Part shown: in pieces, positions 53,252 through 64,000 of the stretch | Position numbering within the stretch: position 1 is the first letter of the stretch | How the letters are laid out: each line of letters starts with the position of its first letter | The notes under the pieces: generated by a model | Seen by the model: only the letters and a program-made list of their open reading frames with translations | Told to the model about the DNA's origin: nothing | Database searches by the model: none | Assembly: GCF_902729445.1 (NCBI RefSeq) | Contig: NZ_CACVCE010000056.1 | Location: 1 to 64,000, forward strand | DNA: 64,000 nucleotides | Source: Magnetospirillum sp902729445 | Lineage (GTDB): Bacteria; Pseudomonadota; Alphaproteobacteria; Rhodospirillales; Magnetospirillaceae | Reading direction: 5' to 3' | Made by a program: the position numbers and the translations under genes

Positions 53252-54198
53252 GGCCCGACTATAGCAGACCCGGCCCATTGCGCCACCACGCCCGCCACCG
53301 GCAGGGTCAGGCCGGCCGCCAGGGTGGAAGCGGTGATCATCGCCGCCACCAGCCTGGCGTCGCCGCCCATCTGGCGGGCCAGCACATAGGCGTTGGGCGC
53401 CACCGGCAGGCCGGCATACAGCACCGACACCGCCAGTTCGGTGCCGCGCAATCCCAATCCCCAGGCGATCAGCCCGGCCAGGGCCGGCATGCCGACCAGC
53501 TTGCCGGCCAGTGCCCAGCCCATGGCCAGTCCGCCATTCCTGACCGCCGCCGGTTCAAGTCCTGCGCCCACCGCCAACAGGCCGATGGCCAAGGCCGCCT
53601 GGCCCAGAATCTTCAGGAACGGCCCGATGATCGGCGGCAGGCCGATGCCGGTCATGTTAAGGGCGATGCCGATCAGGCAGGCGGCGATCAGCGGGTTCTT
53701 GACCACCGGCAGCACCAGCCGCCAGCCCCGTGCCTGGGAATTGTCGGTCCAACGCAGCAGGGCCAGCACGCAGATCAGGTTGACCAGCGGCACCACCATG
53801 GCGACGCAGATGGCGGTCAGCGTCACGCCGTGGGCGCCGTAAAGACCGGCGGCGGCGGCGAAGCCGACATAGGTGTTGGGACGGATCATCGACTGGAACA
53901 GCGAACTGAAACCGGCATCCTCCAGCCCGGCGCGCCAGCCGAAGGCGGCGGCCCCGGTGATCATGCCGGCCATGGTCAGGATGGCGGCGGCCTGGGACCC
54001 AGCGATCATGGCCACCGGCAGGCCGTCCAGCCGGGCCTCGGCCAGGTTGGCGACCAGAAGGGCAGGGAACAGCACGAAATAGGTCAGCTTCTCGGCCGAG
54101 GCCCAGAAGGATTCGGCCACGAACCCGGTGCGCCGGATCAGGTGCCCCAGCAGGATCAACAGGAAGATGGGGGCCAGCGCGGCCAGGATCGACGACAT
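53248..54198 (-). CDS. AEC-family transporter
   Basis: The 316-aa protein has ten membrane helices in two halves, with FVLFPALLVANLAEARLDGL near the start and NTYVGFAAAAGLYGAHGVTL in helix 4, as in the auxin efflux carrier/bile-acid-permease-like AEC family. Members move malate, malonate or other small organic acids. The substrate is unknown. It overlaps rnr by 4 bp. Confidence 0.85.
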   Translation of the reverse strand: MSSILAALAPIFLLILLGHLIRRTGFVAESFWASAEKLTYFVLFPALLVANLAEARLDGLPVAMIAGSQAAAILTMAGMITGAAAFGWRAGLEDAGFSSLFQSMIRPNTYVGFAAAAGLYGAHGVTLTAICVAMVVPLVNLICVLALLRWTDNSQARGWRLVLPVVKNPLIAACLIGIALNMTGIGLPPIIGPFLKILGQAALAIGLLAVGAGLEPAAVRNGGLAMGWALAGKLVGMPALAGLIAWGLGLRGTELAVSVLYAGLPVAPNAYVLARQMGGDARLVAAMITASTLAAGLTLPVAGVVAQWAGSAIVGP

Positions 54199-54292
54199 GG
54201 GCGGACCTTAGCAGAATTTCGCGGCGATTGCCGAACGCCCTGGCTTGGCGTAGCCTTTTCCCCACATAAAAATCATCAGGGGAGGCCCCATC

Positions 54293-55381
54293 ATGGCACG
54301 GCAGATCGCATTGGCGCTGCAGGGCGGCGGCGCGCATGGCGCGTTCACCTGGGGCGTGCTGGAAGGCTTGCTGGCCGAAGTCGCCAGGGGCTCGGTCGAA
54401 TTGGCCGGCCTGTCGGGGGCCTCGGCCGGGGCGCTGAACGCCACCGCGCTCGCCTATGGCATGCATGAGGGGGCCGCGCTTTCCGGCCCCGCCGCGGCGC
54501 GCAACAAGCGCCTGGCCGAGGCGGCGCGCGCCAAGATCGAGCATCTGTGGGGCACCCTGGCCCAGGCCGCCTTCTGGGGCGGCAACCCGTTCGTCGCCAC
54601 CATCGGCCTGTCGCCCAGCTGGAACATCGACGAAAGCCCGGCGGCCCGATTCGCCGACGTCGCCGCCGCCAGTCTGGCGCCCCCGGATATCGGCATCGGC
54701 AATTATCTGGCGGGCGTGATGCGGACCGTGTTCCCCGACCTGCCGGCGATCCTGGCCCGGCCGGAAAAGGGCATCCCGACGGTGATGGTCGCCGCCACCG
54801 ACATCGAGGATTGTCGCCGCCAATTGTTCGTCGATGGCGCGGTCTCGCCCGATGCCCTGAAGGCGTCGGCCTCGGCGCCCGCGGCCCAAAGCGTGAAGGT
54901 CGATGGCCGCCATTACTGGGACGGCGGCGTCATGGGCAATCCGCCGCTGGCCCCGCTGGTCGATCACATGCGCACGGTCGGCTGCGACGACCTGCTGCTG
55001 GTGACGCTGTCGCCCTTGCACCGGGACGGCGTGCCCAGGGGGCCGCGCCAGATCATGGACCGCCTAAGCGAGATCACCCAATCGGCCAGCCTGGTCCACG
55101 AGGTCCACGCCATCGAAACCCTGAACCACTTGATCGATGCCGGCCACGTCAAGGCCGAGGCCGGTCTTCGCCGCGTCAACCTGCACCGGATCGAGGCCGA
55201 TGCCGACCTTTCGGCCATGGGCATCACCTCGAAGGACGCGCCGGCCTGGGACTTCCTGGTCCATCTGCGCGACCTGGGGCGCCAGACCTTCGAGACCATG
55301 TGGCCCGACATCAAGGCCAGCCTGGGGACCCGGTCCAGTTGGGACACCAAATCCATCTGCGACCAAGTCCTGGCCCGGTGA
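54293..55381 (+). CDS. Patatin-like phospholipase
   Basis: The 362-aa protein has the patatin signatures: oxyanion loop ALQGGGAHGAFTWGVLE, nucleophile elbow GLSGASAGALNATAL (Ser44) and the catalytic Asp in HYWDGGVMGNPPLAPL. It would hydrolyse acyl esters from phospholipids. No signal peptide is seen. It starts behind GGGGAGG and is divergent from the AEC gene. Confidence 0.9.
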   Translation: MARQIALALQGGGAHGAFTWGVLEGLLAEVARGSVELAGLSGASAGALNATALAYGMHEGAALSGPAAARNKRLAEAARAKIEHLWGTLAQAAFWGGNPFVATIGLSPSWNIDESPAARFADVAAASLAPPDIGIGNYLAGVMRTVFPDLPAILARPEKGIPTVMVAATDIEDCRRQLFVDGAVSPDALKASASAPAAQSVKVDGRHYWDGGVMGNPPLAPLVDHMRTVGCDDLLLVTLSPLHRDGVPRGPRQIMDRLSEITQSASLVHEVHAIETLNHLIDAGHVKAEAGLRRVNLHRIEADADLSAMGITSKDAPAWDFLVHLRDLGRQTFETMWPDIKASLGTRSSWDTKSICDQVLAR

Positions 55382-55497
55382 AGCGGGCCATTGCGAAGGC
55401 CGCAAAGACCCTTACATCATTGTCTGTTCTGTCGAGGACGCCAGGGGCCGCCACCGGGTGGGGCCACGGTCGCGTCCGTCGCGTGCCGGAGGAATAG

Positions 55498-58086
<2,589 letters not shown>

Positions 58087-58398
58087 CGCGGAAGTTGGTA
58101 TGCGGTCTTCGCATTCCACCTGCGCATTGTTGCAACGCTGACATGGATCTCTCGCAATCGGCGCAGAATTCCGCGGTTGCAAGCAATATGAATATTCGCT
58201 AATGTAGCGAAATGGATGTGCGCATCATGTTTGCAATGCAGCATCCGCCATGCTAGTTAGGTTTGACCGGCGTTTATGACGCCGAGACGACATTTCTACC
58301 GGCCGGCGCTCCTCCCCCCTCCCCCCCCCATAGGGGTGCTGGCCTCGACCGGGGTTCCCTTGCGGAACCCCGGTCGACCCCATCTTCCCGTCAATGGA
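58087..58398. other. Convergent intergenic region of 312 bp
   Basis: No gene is seen. It is comparatively AT-rich at the left, with a small dyad TTCGCT/AGCGAA (58195-58211). It holds C6-T-C9 tracts (58314-58329) and a strong hairpin near the right end (58345-58377). Confidence 0.5.
58345..58377 (-). terminator. Strong hairpin after the rubredoxin reductase gene
   Basis: A 14-bp perfect stem (58345-58358 with 58364-58377) has a 5-nt loop, 22 bp past the stop codon. No T run follows, so termination may be by stalling or with Rho. Confidence 0.6.
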
Positions 58399-59562
58399 TT
58401 ACGCCAGGATGGCCGGCATGTCCCGAGCCATGGCTTGGCGTTCGCTGGTATGGCTGCCGGTCAGGGCGAAGCCGACCGCCTGTCCGTCGGCGGCGACGAA
58501 CAACGCCTTGCGGTCGGGGCCGGTTCCGGTGATCCGCCACTCGCCTGACACTCCCGGGGGCGGCGGGCACACCACCGTCGGCAAGGCGGGAATCTTCACC
58601 GCCACCGGCAGGGCCGGCAGGGTCAGATCGGTGGGCGTGCCGGCCAGGGTGGCGGCCAGGGCGCGGGCCTGGGCCATCAAAGGCAGCACGAAGGGCAGCG
58701 GGCCGGCTTCGGTCTGGGCGCAATCGCCGATGGCGAAGATCGACGGGTCGCTGGTGGCCATCCGGCGGTCGACGACGATGCCCTTATCGATGGCAAGTCC
58801 GGCGGCGCTGGCCAGATTGGTGCGCGGAACCAGGCCGATCGCCGACAGCGCGCGGTCGAAGGCGATGGTGGTGCCGTCATCCAGATGGGCCAGACCCGGT
58901 TCGATGCGGGCGATGGTGCGGCCCAGGCGCAAGGTGATGCCGGCACCTTCCAGCGCCTTCGCCACTTCCGCCCCCAGTTCCTGCGGCAGCAGCCGGCCCA
59001 AGGGCCATGGTGACGGATCCACCATAGTCGGCGCCATGCCGGCCAAGGCCAGGTCATTGGCGAATTCGGCTCCGATCAGGCCCGCGCCCACCAGCAAGAT
59101 CCGCTGGCCGGGCCGCAGCCCGTCGCGCCAGGCGGCGTAATCGTCAAGGTCGTTGACGGTGTGGATGCGGACATTTTCCGAGCCCGGGACCGCATAGGGG
59201 CGGGGGTCGGCGCCGATGGCCAGCACCAGCCGGCCATAGGCCAGCAAGCGGGGCTGGCCGTCGGGGCCGGTGACGGTGATCTTCTTGTCCTGGCGATCGA
59301 TGGCCTGGACGAAGCTGCGGGTCAGCAATGTGGCCCCCAGGTCGGCCGCCATCTGGGCGGCCGATTTCTGGACCAGGGCCAAGATGTCCTTGCCTTGGGC
59401 CAAGGCGTTGGACAGCATCGGCTTGCCGTAGGATTCGCCGCCGTCGCCGGTGACGATGGTGATCGACACTGCGGGGTCCTTCTTTCTCAGCTCGCGGGCC
59501 AGGGTGTATCCCCCCAGCCCGCTGCCGACCACGACCACATTGTTGGCATTGGCGGCGTTCAT
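58399..59562 (-). CDS. Rubredoxin reductase (NAD(P)H/FAD oxidoreductase)
   Basis: The 387-aa flavoprotein has an FAD-binding VVVVGSGLGGYTLARELRK, an NAD-binding ILLVGAGLIGAEFANDLA (about 145-162) and the FAD-2 motif SIFAIGDCAQTE. Family members pass electrons from NAD(P)H to rubredoxin. It is followed on the same strand by rubredoxin (3 bp) and preceded by rubrerythrin, which completes a peroxide-reduction chain. Confidence 0.9.
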   Translation of the reverse strand: MNAANANNVVVVGSGLGGYTLARELRKKDPAVSITIVTGDGGESYGKPMLSNALAQGKDILALVQKSAAQMAADLGATLLTRSFVQAIDRQDKKITVTGPDGQPRLLAYGRLVLAIGADPRPYAVPGSENVRIHTVNDLDDYAAWRDGLRPGQRILLVGAGLIGAEFANDLALAGMAPTMVDPSPWPLGRLLPQELGAEVAKALEGAGITLRLGRTIARIEPGLAHLDDGTTIAFDRALSAIGLVPRTNLASAAGLAIDKGIVVDRRMATSDPSIFAIGDCAQTEAGPLPFVLPLMAQARALAATLAGTPTDLTLPALPVAVKIPALPTVVCPPPPGVSGEWRITGTGPDRKALFVAADGQAVGFALTGSHTSERQAMARDMPAILA

Positions 59563-59565
59563 GAT

Positions 59566-59730
59566 CTATCCCTCCAGAGGTTCGAAATCGTCCTTCGAGA
59601 CGCCGCATTCCGGGCAGCACCAGTCGGCGGGGATGTCCTCGAAGGCGGTTCCCGGGGCGATGCCGTCCTCGGGCATGCCCAAAGCGGGGTCGTAGACGAA
59701 GTTGCAGACGATGCAGACGTACTTCTTCAT
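59566..59730 (-). CDS. Rubredoxin
   Basis: The 54-aa iron protein has the four Cys in YVCIVCNFVYDP and DWCCPECGVSKDDF, arranged CxxC and CPxCG as in rubredoxin. It carries electrons from the reductase gene downstream to rubrerythrin upstream. The start is at ATG 59728-59730 after GAGGAACC. Confidence 0.93.
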   Translation of the reverse strand: MKKYVCIVCNFVYDPALGMPEDGIAPGTAFEDIPADWCCPECGVSKDDFEPLEG

Positions 59731-59746
59731 GGCGGGTTCCTCCTGA

Positions 59747-60226
59747 TTACTTGGCGCCGAAGGCGGCCAGGGTTTCGCGATAGTGGTTGGCGTGCTTTTC
59801 CTCGACCTTGGCCAGGGCGGCGAAGCGCTTGGAGGCGGTGGCGAGGATCTTGGCGAAGCGTTCGGCATGTTCCTTCGATTCGGCGATCTGCTCGTCGATC
59901 TCGGCCACGGCGGCCTGGTTGCCTTCCTGGACGGCCATGTGGCGGAACGACGGATACATCTCGGTGTACTCGTAGGTTTCGCCGTCGATGGCCAGCTGCA
60001 GCATCTTGGCGACCGTCAGCTGGTCACTGGGATAGAGCAGTTCCAGGTGGCCGAAGGCGTGCGCGGTTTCCTGCTCGGCGGTGCGCTCGAACACTTCGGC
60101 GACCTCGACGGCGCCCAGCTCGCGGGCCCGGCGGGCGAAATAGAGGTACTTGCGGTTCGCCATGGATTCGCCGGCGAAGGCCGCTTCCAGGTTCTTGATG
60201 GTGGGCGAGGTGTTGTTGTCGGCCAT
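59747..60226 (-). CDS. Rubrerythrin lacking the rubredoxin domain
   Basis: The 159-aa protein has the ferritin-like di-iron fold with ExxH motifs: FAGESMANRKYLYFAR, AEQETAHAFGHLELL, and HAxxF-type residues near KVEEKHANHYRETL. It would reduce H2O2 using electrons from rubredoxin, here a separate neighbour protein rather than a C-terminal domain. It starts behind GGAGAGACC. Confidence 0.88.
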   Translation of the reverse strand: MADNNTSPTIKNLEAAFAGESMANRKYLYFARRARELGAVEVAEVFERTAEQETAHAFGHLELLYPSDQLTVAKMLQLAIDGETYEYTEMYPSFRHMAVQEGNQAAVAEIDEQIAESKEHAERFAKILATASKRFAALAKVEEKHANHYRETLAAFGAK

Positions 60227-60270
60227 GGGGTCTCTCCTTGGGATCGGCTGATGGAGAGACCCTATCGAAA

Positions 60271-60310
60271 TTCATCTCATTGATGAAACTCGTAATATTT
60301 CTTATAGAAA
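60271..60310. promoter_or_regulatory. Dyads in the rubrerythrin promoter region
   Basis: TTCATC-TCATT-GATGAA (60271-60287) and TTTCT-TAT-AGAAA (60298-60310) are inverted repeats in the short AT-rich gap before rubrerythrin. Either could bind a peroxide or nitric-oxide regulator. The regulator is not identified. Confidence 0.45.
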
Positions 60311-60323
60311 TCGAGTGAATCGA

Positions 60324-61379
60324 TTACTGGTTCCGCGCCCGCAGGACGGTGGACACCACCGTCACCATGAAGATGAGAATGGCGGCCACGTTCGCCAAGC
60401 CTCCGGCCATGCGCAGGGTCTCGTTGGCGGTGAAGTCGCCGGCCAGACGGGCCAGCAGCGATCCGTGCAACAGGGCCAACGGAGCATAGAAATAGGGCTT
60501 GAACGGCAGCCGCACCTTCAACACCGCCGGCAGGATCACCGGGGCGTGGCCGAACACCATGGCGAACACGAAGCCGACGAACAGGGCATGCAGGGCGGAA
60601 TCATAGAAAGGTGTCGCCAGCCCGTCGGCCAGGGCGGGGAACGCCATCCCCGCCACCGCCAGCCAGCCATAGCCCGAGGCCAGGCAGATGGCGACATAGC
60701 GGGTCAGGCCGGTCTGGCGGATGGTGCGGCGGATGACGTCGTTGATGGCCGACCAGACCACCAGCGCCACCAGCCCCAGCCCGAACAGCAGCCAGGCCTG
60801 CCCCCAGCCCATGGCCGCCGCCGCCGCCGCCACCCCGATCAGCGCCACCGGCACCACCATGGTCGGCAGACGCAGGCGGGACGGCGGCAGGAAGCGCGAC
60901 AATTCCAGCCGCTCGCCGGCGATGGTCAGCACCAGGAACGACGCCCACAGCGGAACGATCTCGGCCACCGGGCTGCCTGCCAGCCACAACAGATTGCCGA
61001 CGCCCCACAGCAGGGCGGCCAGGGCCATCAGACGGGTAAAGGGCTCGGGCTGGCGGCGGACCACGCTGACCGCGCCGGCCAGAAACACCCACGACCCCAG
61101 GGTCAGCATCACCGCGCCGGGTGCTTCCTGGCCGGCCAGCATCAGCAGGCCGCCGCCGCCGGTGGCGAAGGGGGCGGCGAAGGTCCAGGGCCTTTGCAGG
61201 GCGACCGCGCGTTCCAGACCGATGACGGTGCCGAAGAAGCCGCACACCATCAAGGGGCCGTGCAGGTGGATGCCGATGGAAGTCGGGATGTCGAAGCCCA
61301 GGCGGCCCAGTCCGGCCACCATGCCGGTCAGCAGGCAGATCGCCCCCATCAGCAAGAGCGGCAGGCGCGGCGGGTTCAT
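60324..61379 (-). CDS. NnrS-like membrane protein
   Basis: The 351-aa protein has about 10-11 membrane helices. It contains GIHLHGPLMVCGFFGTVIGL and LHALFVGFVFAMVFGHAPVI, whose conserved His pattern recalls NnrS, a haem/copper-containing protein protecting against nitric oxide. It is translationally coupled to the DUF59 gene (ATGA). The annotation as NnrS-like is moderate. Confidence 0.65.
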   Translation of the reverse strand: MNPPRLPLLLMGAICLLTGMVAGLGRLGFDIPTSIGIHLHGPLMVCGFFGTVIGLERAVALQRPWTFAAPFATGGGGLLMLAGQEAPGAVMLTLGSWVFLAGAVSVVRRQPEPFTRLMALAALLWGVGNLLWLAGSPVAEIVPLWASFLVLTIAGERLELSRFLPPSRLRLPTMVVPVALIGVAAAAAAMGWGQAWLLFGLGLVALVVWSAINDVIRRTIRQTGLTRYVAICLASGYGWLAVAGMAFPALADGLATPFYDSALHALFVGFVFAMVFGHAPVILPAVLKVRLPFKPYFYAPLALLHGSLLARLAGDFTANETLRMAGGLANVAAILIFMVTVVSTVLRARNQ

Positions 61380-61672
61380 GCGTCCCATCCCAGGCTTTTG
61401 CGGGCCAGTTCGGTCATCCGGGATGGTTGCCACAGAGTGGTCTCCAGCACCGTGACCCGTGCTTCGAAACCGGCCTTGGCGATCACCCGGGCGGCTTCGT
61501 CTTGCAGGTGGCCGGTCTGCGGGCAGGCCGGACTGGTCATGATCAGATCGACCCGCACCAATCCATCCCCGACGGCGACCTTTTCCACCAAGCCCAGATC
61601 AACGATGTTGATGCCGACATCGGGGTCGATGACCGCCCGCAGCAATTGGGTGATGTCGTCAGGTGTGGGCAT
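61376..61672 (-). CDS. DUF59 (MIP18/SufT-like) Fe-S assembly protein
   Basis: The 98-aa protein has the DUF59 fold with VIDPDVGINIVDLGLVEKVA, VDLIMTSPACPQTGHLQDEA (reactive Cys in SPACP) and a C-terminal ETTLWQPSRMTELA. Relatives act in iron-sulfur cluster assembly. It is coupled to the NnrS-like gene, perhaps to mature Fe-S targets damaged by nitric oxide. Confidence 0.82.
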   Translation of the reverse strand: MPTPDDITQLLRAVIDPDVGINIVDLGLVEKVAVGDGLVRVDLIMTSPACPQTGHLQDEAARVIAKAGFEARVTVLETTLWQPSRMTELARKSLGWDA

Positions 61673-61743
61673 GGCGCGAACCGGAATTGTTTGAAGGTCG
61701 GGCCAAGCCTAGCCCGGACGGCCGGCCCGGACCTTGAGGCGGA

Positions 61744-63852
61744 TCAAGCCCCCCATTCGCGCACCAGGATGATCAGCACCGAGCGGGCCAGCCGGCCCAA
61801 CGGGCTGGCCGGTTCGGCCTCGATCAAAGCGGTGGCCGGCAATTCGTGAGCCGGCGGCGCCTGATCCAAGGTGATGGTCACCCGGGTCCACGGGCTTTCC
61901 GGGATCGGGCCGGCCTGGCTGGCGAAGGTGGCGATCGGGCCGCCCTGCTGGCTGGCCAGGCTGGTGTCGGCCAGCAGCTTGACCGGCGCCGGCTCGATGG
62001 TGGCGACCGTCCCGCTCAGGCGGTCATGGTCCAGGCTGGTCGGCACCACCGTCACCGCGGCACCGGCGCCGATGCGACCCAGATCATGTTCGGCGACATA
62101 GGCGATGGCGACCGCTCCGGCATGTCCTTGGACCAAACCCAGCGGCAGGTGCACAGACACCCAGTCGCCGACATCCAGGGCCGGCGGCAGATCGAGCAGG
62201 CGACCGTCATGGGGGGCGGTGATGTTCAGGCGCTCACGCTCGGCGACCAGGGCGGCATGTTCCGCCTGCAGGCGGGCGATGTCCTCGGTCAGGACCGACA
62301 AACGCTCGCGATAGGCCATATCCAGCCGCGCGGTTTCCAACTCGCCCTGGCGACCGGCCAGTCGGGCATCGACGATGGCCAGGCGCCGCTCCAGGTCGGG
62401 TGAATCGAAGCGATAGATCATCTGGCCGGCCCGCACCATCTGGCCGGGGCCGACCTGTCGCTCGGCCAGCCGGGCCGGGCCGGGCAGGTAAAGAATGGTG
62501 ACCGGATGGGCGCGCACGATGGCCGGGGCCTCGATGCGGGTCGGCCACGGCAGGGCCAGAGCCACCAGCAAGGCGGCCAGCAGCCCCCCGGTCAGGCGCC
62601 AGCGTTGCCGTTTCTCGATCAGCGGGCGACGCTTGATCCATTCGCGGATTTCGCTGACCAGCGGCATCAGCACGAACCAGCCGATTTCCACCGCGAACAG
62701 CATGATGCCGACCGCCTTGATGAAGAAATGGTAGACCAGCACGGCGATGCCCAGGAACAAGGTCAGCCGATAGATCCACACCAGGACGGCAAAGGCGATC
62801 ATGGCGGCGCGCTGGGCCGGCGCCATCGGCTCGGGCGCCGGCTCGCCCAGGTCGAACAAGACCTCGCGCAGCCACCAGCGCGCCATGGCGAAGGACCGGG
62901 GATGCAGGTTGGGCAGTTCCAGCCCGTCCATCAGCAGGAAATAGCCGTCGAACCGCATGAACGGCGACAGGTTGATGATCAGCGACGACACCCACGACAG
63001 CGCCGCCAGCACGAAGGCCGCCTGCCGGGCCGGCCCGTCGGGCAGGAAGGCCCAGGCCAGGGTGGCCCAGGCGGCGATGGCCAACTCGGCCATGATGCCG
63101 GCGGCGCCGACCCGCAGGCGCTGGCGGCGCGACGCCAGCATCCACGCCTCGTTGACGTCGGTATAGAGCACCGGCCACATCACCAGGAAGGCCAGCCCCA
63201 TGGTCGGCACCCGACAGCCGTAATGCCGCGCGGTATAGGCGTGGGCCAGTTCGTGCGCTACCTTGACCACGGTCAGCGCCAGCCCATAGGCGGCCAGGCC
63301 GGACGGCGAGAAGGTATCGACCAAGGTGGCGGCGAATTCGTCCCAGCGACGCCCCACCAGCACCAGCCCGGCCAGCAGGGCCAAGGCGGTGGCGACCATG
63401 AAGCCCCGGCCGCCCAGCCAACGCACATGGTGCACGCTGGCCCCCAGCCAGCGGTCGGGGCGGACCAGCGGAATGCGGAAGAACAGGTAATGGTGCAACA
63501 GCCAGTTCCACCACGAATGTTTCTGCGCCGCCGCCCGCTCGATCAGCCGCGCGGTGTCGCGTGGCCCCATCGGCCGGGTCAACAGGTGGCCGGCCAGGAA
63601 CTGGGCCATCTGGCCGACGTCCTCGATATCGACCTGCAAGGTGGTGTGGTCGCGCAAATCCTGCGCCACCGCCCGGGCGTCGCCCAGATGCCAGCGGCTC
63701 AGCATCTCGAAGGCGGGCCAGCCGATGCGGTAGAAGCGGTTGCGCACCGGGTCGCGGATGGTCCAGGTGGGCGAGCCGTCATGCGCCGCCGGTCCGGAAT
63801 GCAACGACAGCTCCTCGCGAAGGGGCGGAAGCATCACCATATCAGTCATCAT
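61744..63852 (-). CDS. PqqD-like/M50 peptidase/HlyD-type fusion protein
   Basis: The 702-aa protein starts at ATG 63850-63852. Residues 5-100 form a PqqD-like (RiPP-recognition) winged helix (LREELSLHSGPAAHDGSPTW, TIRDPVRNRFYRIGWPAFEM). A multi-helix M50 zinc-peptidase core follows with the HExxH-type motif HELAHAY and an NLSPFMRFDGYFLLMDG motif. After several helices comes a HlyD-type adaptor with lipoyl-like and coiled-coil parts (about 470-650). Similar fusions occur beside RiPP or efflux systems. The C-terminal gene partner lies off the window. Confidence 0.75.
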   Translation of the reverse strand: MMTDMVMLPPLREELSLHSGPAAHDGSPTWTIRDPVRNRFYRIGWPAFEMLSRWHLGDARAVAQDLRDHTTLQVDIEDVGQMAQFLAGHLLTRPMGPRDTARLIERAAAQKHSWWNWLLHHYLFFRIPLVRPDRWLGASVHHVRWLGGRGFMVATALALLAGLVLVGRRWDEFAATLVDTFSPSGLAAYGLALTVVKVAHELAHAYTARHYGCRVPTMGLAFLVMWPVLYTDVNEAWMLASRRQRLRVGAAGIMAELAIAAWATLAWAFLPDGPARQAAFVLAALSWVSSLIINLSPFMRFDGYFLLMDGLELPNLHPRSFAMARWWLREVLFDLGEPAPEPMAPAQRAAMIAFAVLVWIYRLTLFLGIAVLVYHFFIKAVGIMLFAVEIGWFVLMPLVSEIREWIKRRPLIEKRQRWRLTGGLLAALLVALALPWPTRIEAPAIVRAHPVTILYLPGPARLAERQVGPGQMVRAGQMIYRFDSPDLERRLAIVDARLAGRQGELETARLDMAYRERLSVLTEDIARLQAEHAALVAERERLNITAPHDGRLLDLPPALDVGDWVSVHLPLGLVQGHAGAVAIAYVAEHDLGRIGAGAAVTVVPTSLDHDRLSGTVATIEPAPVKLLADTSLASQQGGPIATFASQAGPIPESPWTRVTITLDQAPPAHELPATALIEAEPASPLGRLARSVLIILVREWGA

Positions 63853-63893
63853 GGGCGACCTCGATGCGATGGTCGCGACACGGAGTGACGACG

Positions 63894-64000
63894 ATGTGGC
63901 GCCTGGCTGTGATCGCCGCCCTGGTGGCGGCTTGGCCGGCATGGGCCGGCGAGGTGGGCTCTTCGAACCGTCAGATCGCGGTGACGCTTGAGCGTTTTGA
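63894..64000 (+). CDS. Secreted protein, N-terminal part (cut by window end)
   Basis: ATG at 63894 with GGAG nearby opens a frame to the edge. The first residues MWRLAVIAALVAAWPAWAGE form a signal peptide, followed by VGSSNRQIAVTLERF. It is divergent from the M50 fusion gene with 41 bp between starts. No family can be named from 35 residues. Confidence 0.55.
   Translation, partial: MWRLAVIAALVAAWPAWAGEVGSSNRQIAVTLERF

Noticed and set aside
58311..58329. C6-T-C9 tract as a phase-variable switch
   Set aside because: It lies between convergent genes beyond both stop codons, so length change would not alter a protein or promoter.

Overview
The window reads as a chromosomal segment of a GC-rich alphaproteobacterium. 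The gene set (maf-rng-yacG string, glutarate genes, LuxI/LuxR pair, gamma carbonic anhydrase, NnrS-like protein, rubrerythrin, RNase R with alphaproteobacterial architecture) fits a free-living Rhodospirillales relative such as Magnetospirillum. The genus is inferred from gene content, not from a marker gene. One ambiguous base (position 1488) joins two repeats, so this is a draft-type assembly.

Layout. 1-2.7 kb is an insertion-sequence graveyard: an IS630-type element with an A8 frameshift, a truncated IS5-type element, a second IS630 tail, and remnants of an AlpA-like regulator, an IS110 and perhaps a REP-associated transposase. 2.7-4.6 kb holds an ABC-F ATPase and slyX. 4.8-13.3 kb is a coherent block: a membrane-anchored PAS/exonuclease, a CBS-DUF294 nucleotidyltransferase and a pseudo-kinase/exonuclease, then (after a perfect 23-bp palindrome) a YggT-like protein, a TPR protein and a two-subunit sodium:solute symporter. 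13.5-17 kb is a glutarate degradation locus (LysR regulator, glutaryl-CoA dehydrogenase, CoA-transferase), followed by a phytanoyl-CoA-type dioxygenase. 18.1-19.1 kb is a 925-bp mini-island carrying a HEPN/MNT toxin-antitoxin pair, inserted at tRNA-Phe and bounded by duplicated tRNA 3' halves. 19.2-38.5 kb is mostly core: yacG, RNase E/G, maf, cytochrome b561, holC, AsmA, a permease, a degenerate GGDEF/EAL-like protein, gamma carbonic anhydrase, argC, an LpoB/YcfL/COG3014 lipoprotein operon, an OmpR-type two-component pair and miaA.

38.5-42 kb is the ilvB-ilvN-ilvC branched-chain amino acid operon. Next come a dCache/PAS histidine kinase and a GH4 glycosidase. 45.5-49.2 kb (minus strand) is a quorum-sensing locus: luxR, then luxI translationally coupled to a small protein, a HemL-like class III aminotransferase, a second small protein and a short GntR regulator. 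49.4-58.1 kb holds an S41 peptidase, RNase R, an AEC transporter, a patatin and ClpB. 58.4-61.7 kb is a peroxide/nitrosative-stress group (rubredoxin reductase, rubredoxin, rubrerythrin, NnrS-like membrane protein, DUF59 protein). The window ends in a PqqD-like/M50 peptidase/HlyD fusion with a divergent secreted protein cut by the window edge.

The three most promising items are the sensor-exonuclease/DUF294/symporter block, the integrase-less tRNA-Phe toxin-antitoxin island and the luxI-aminotransferase operon.
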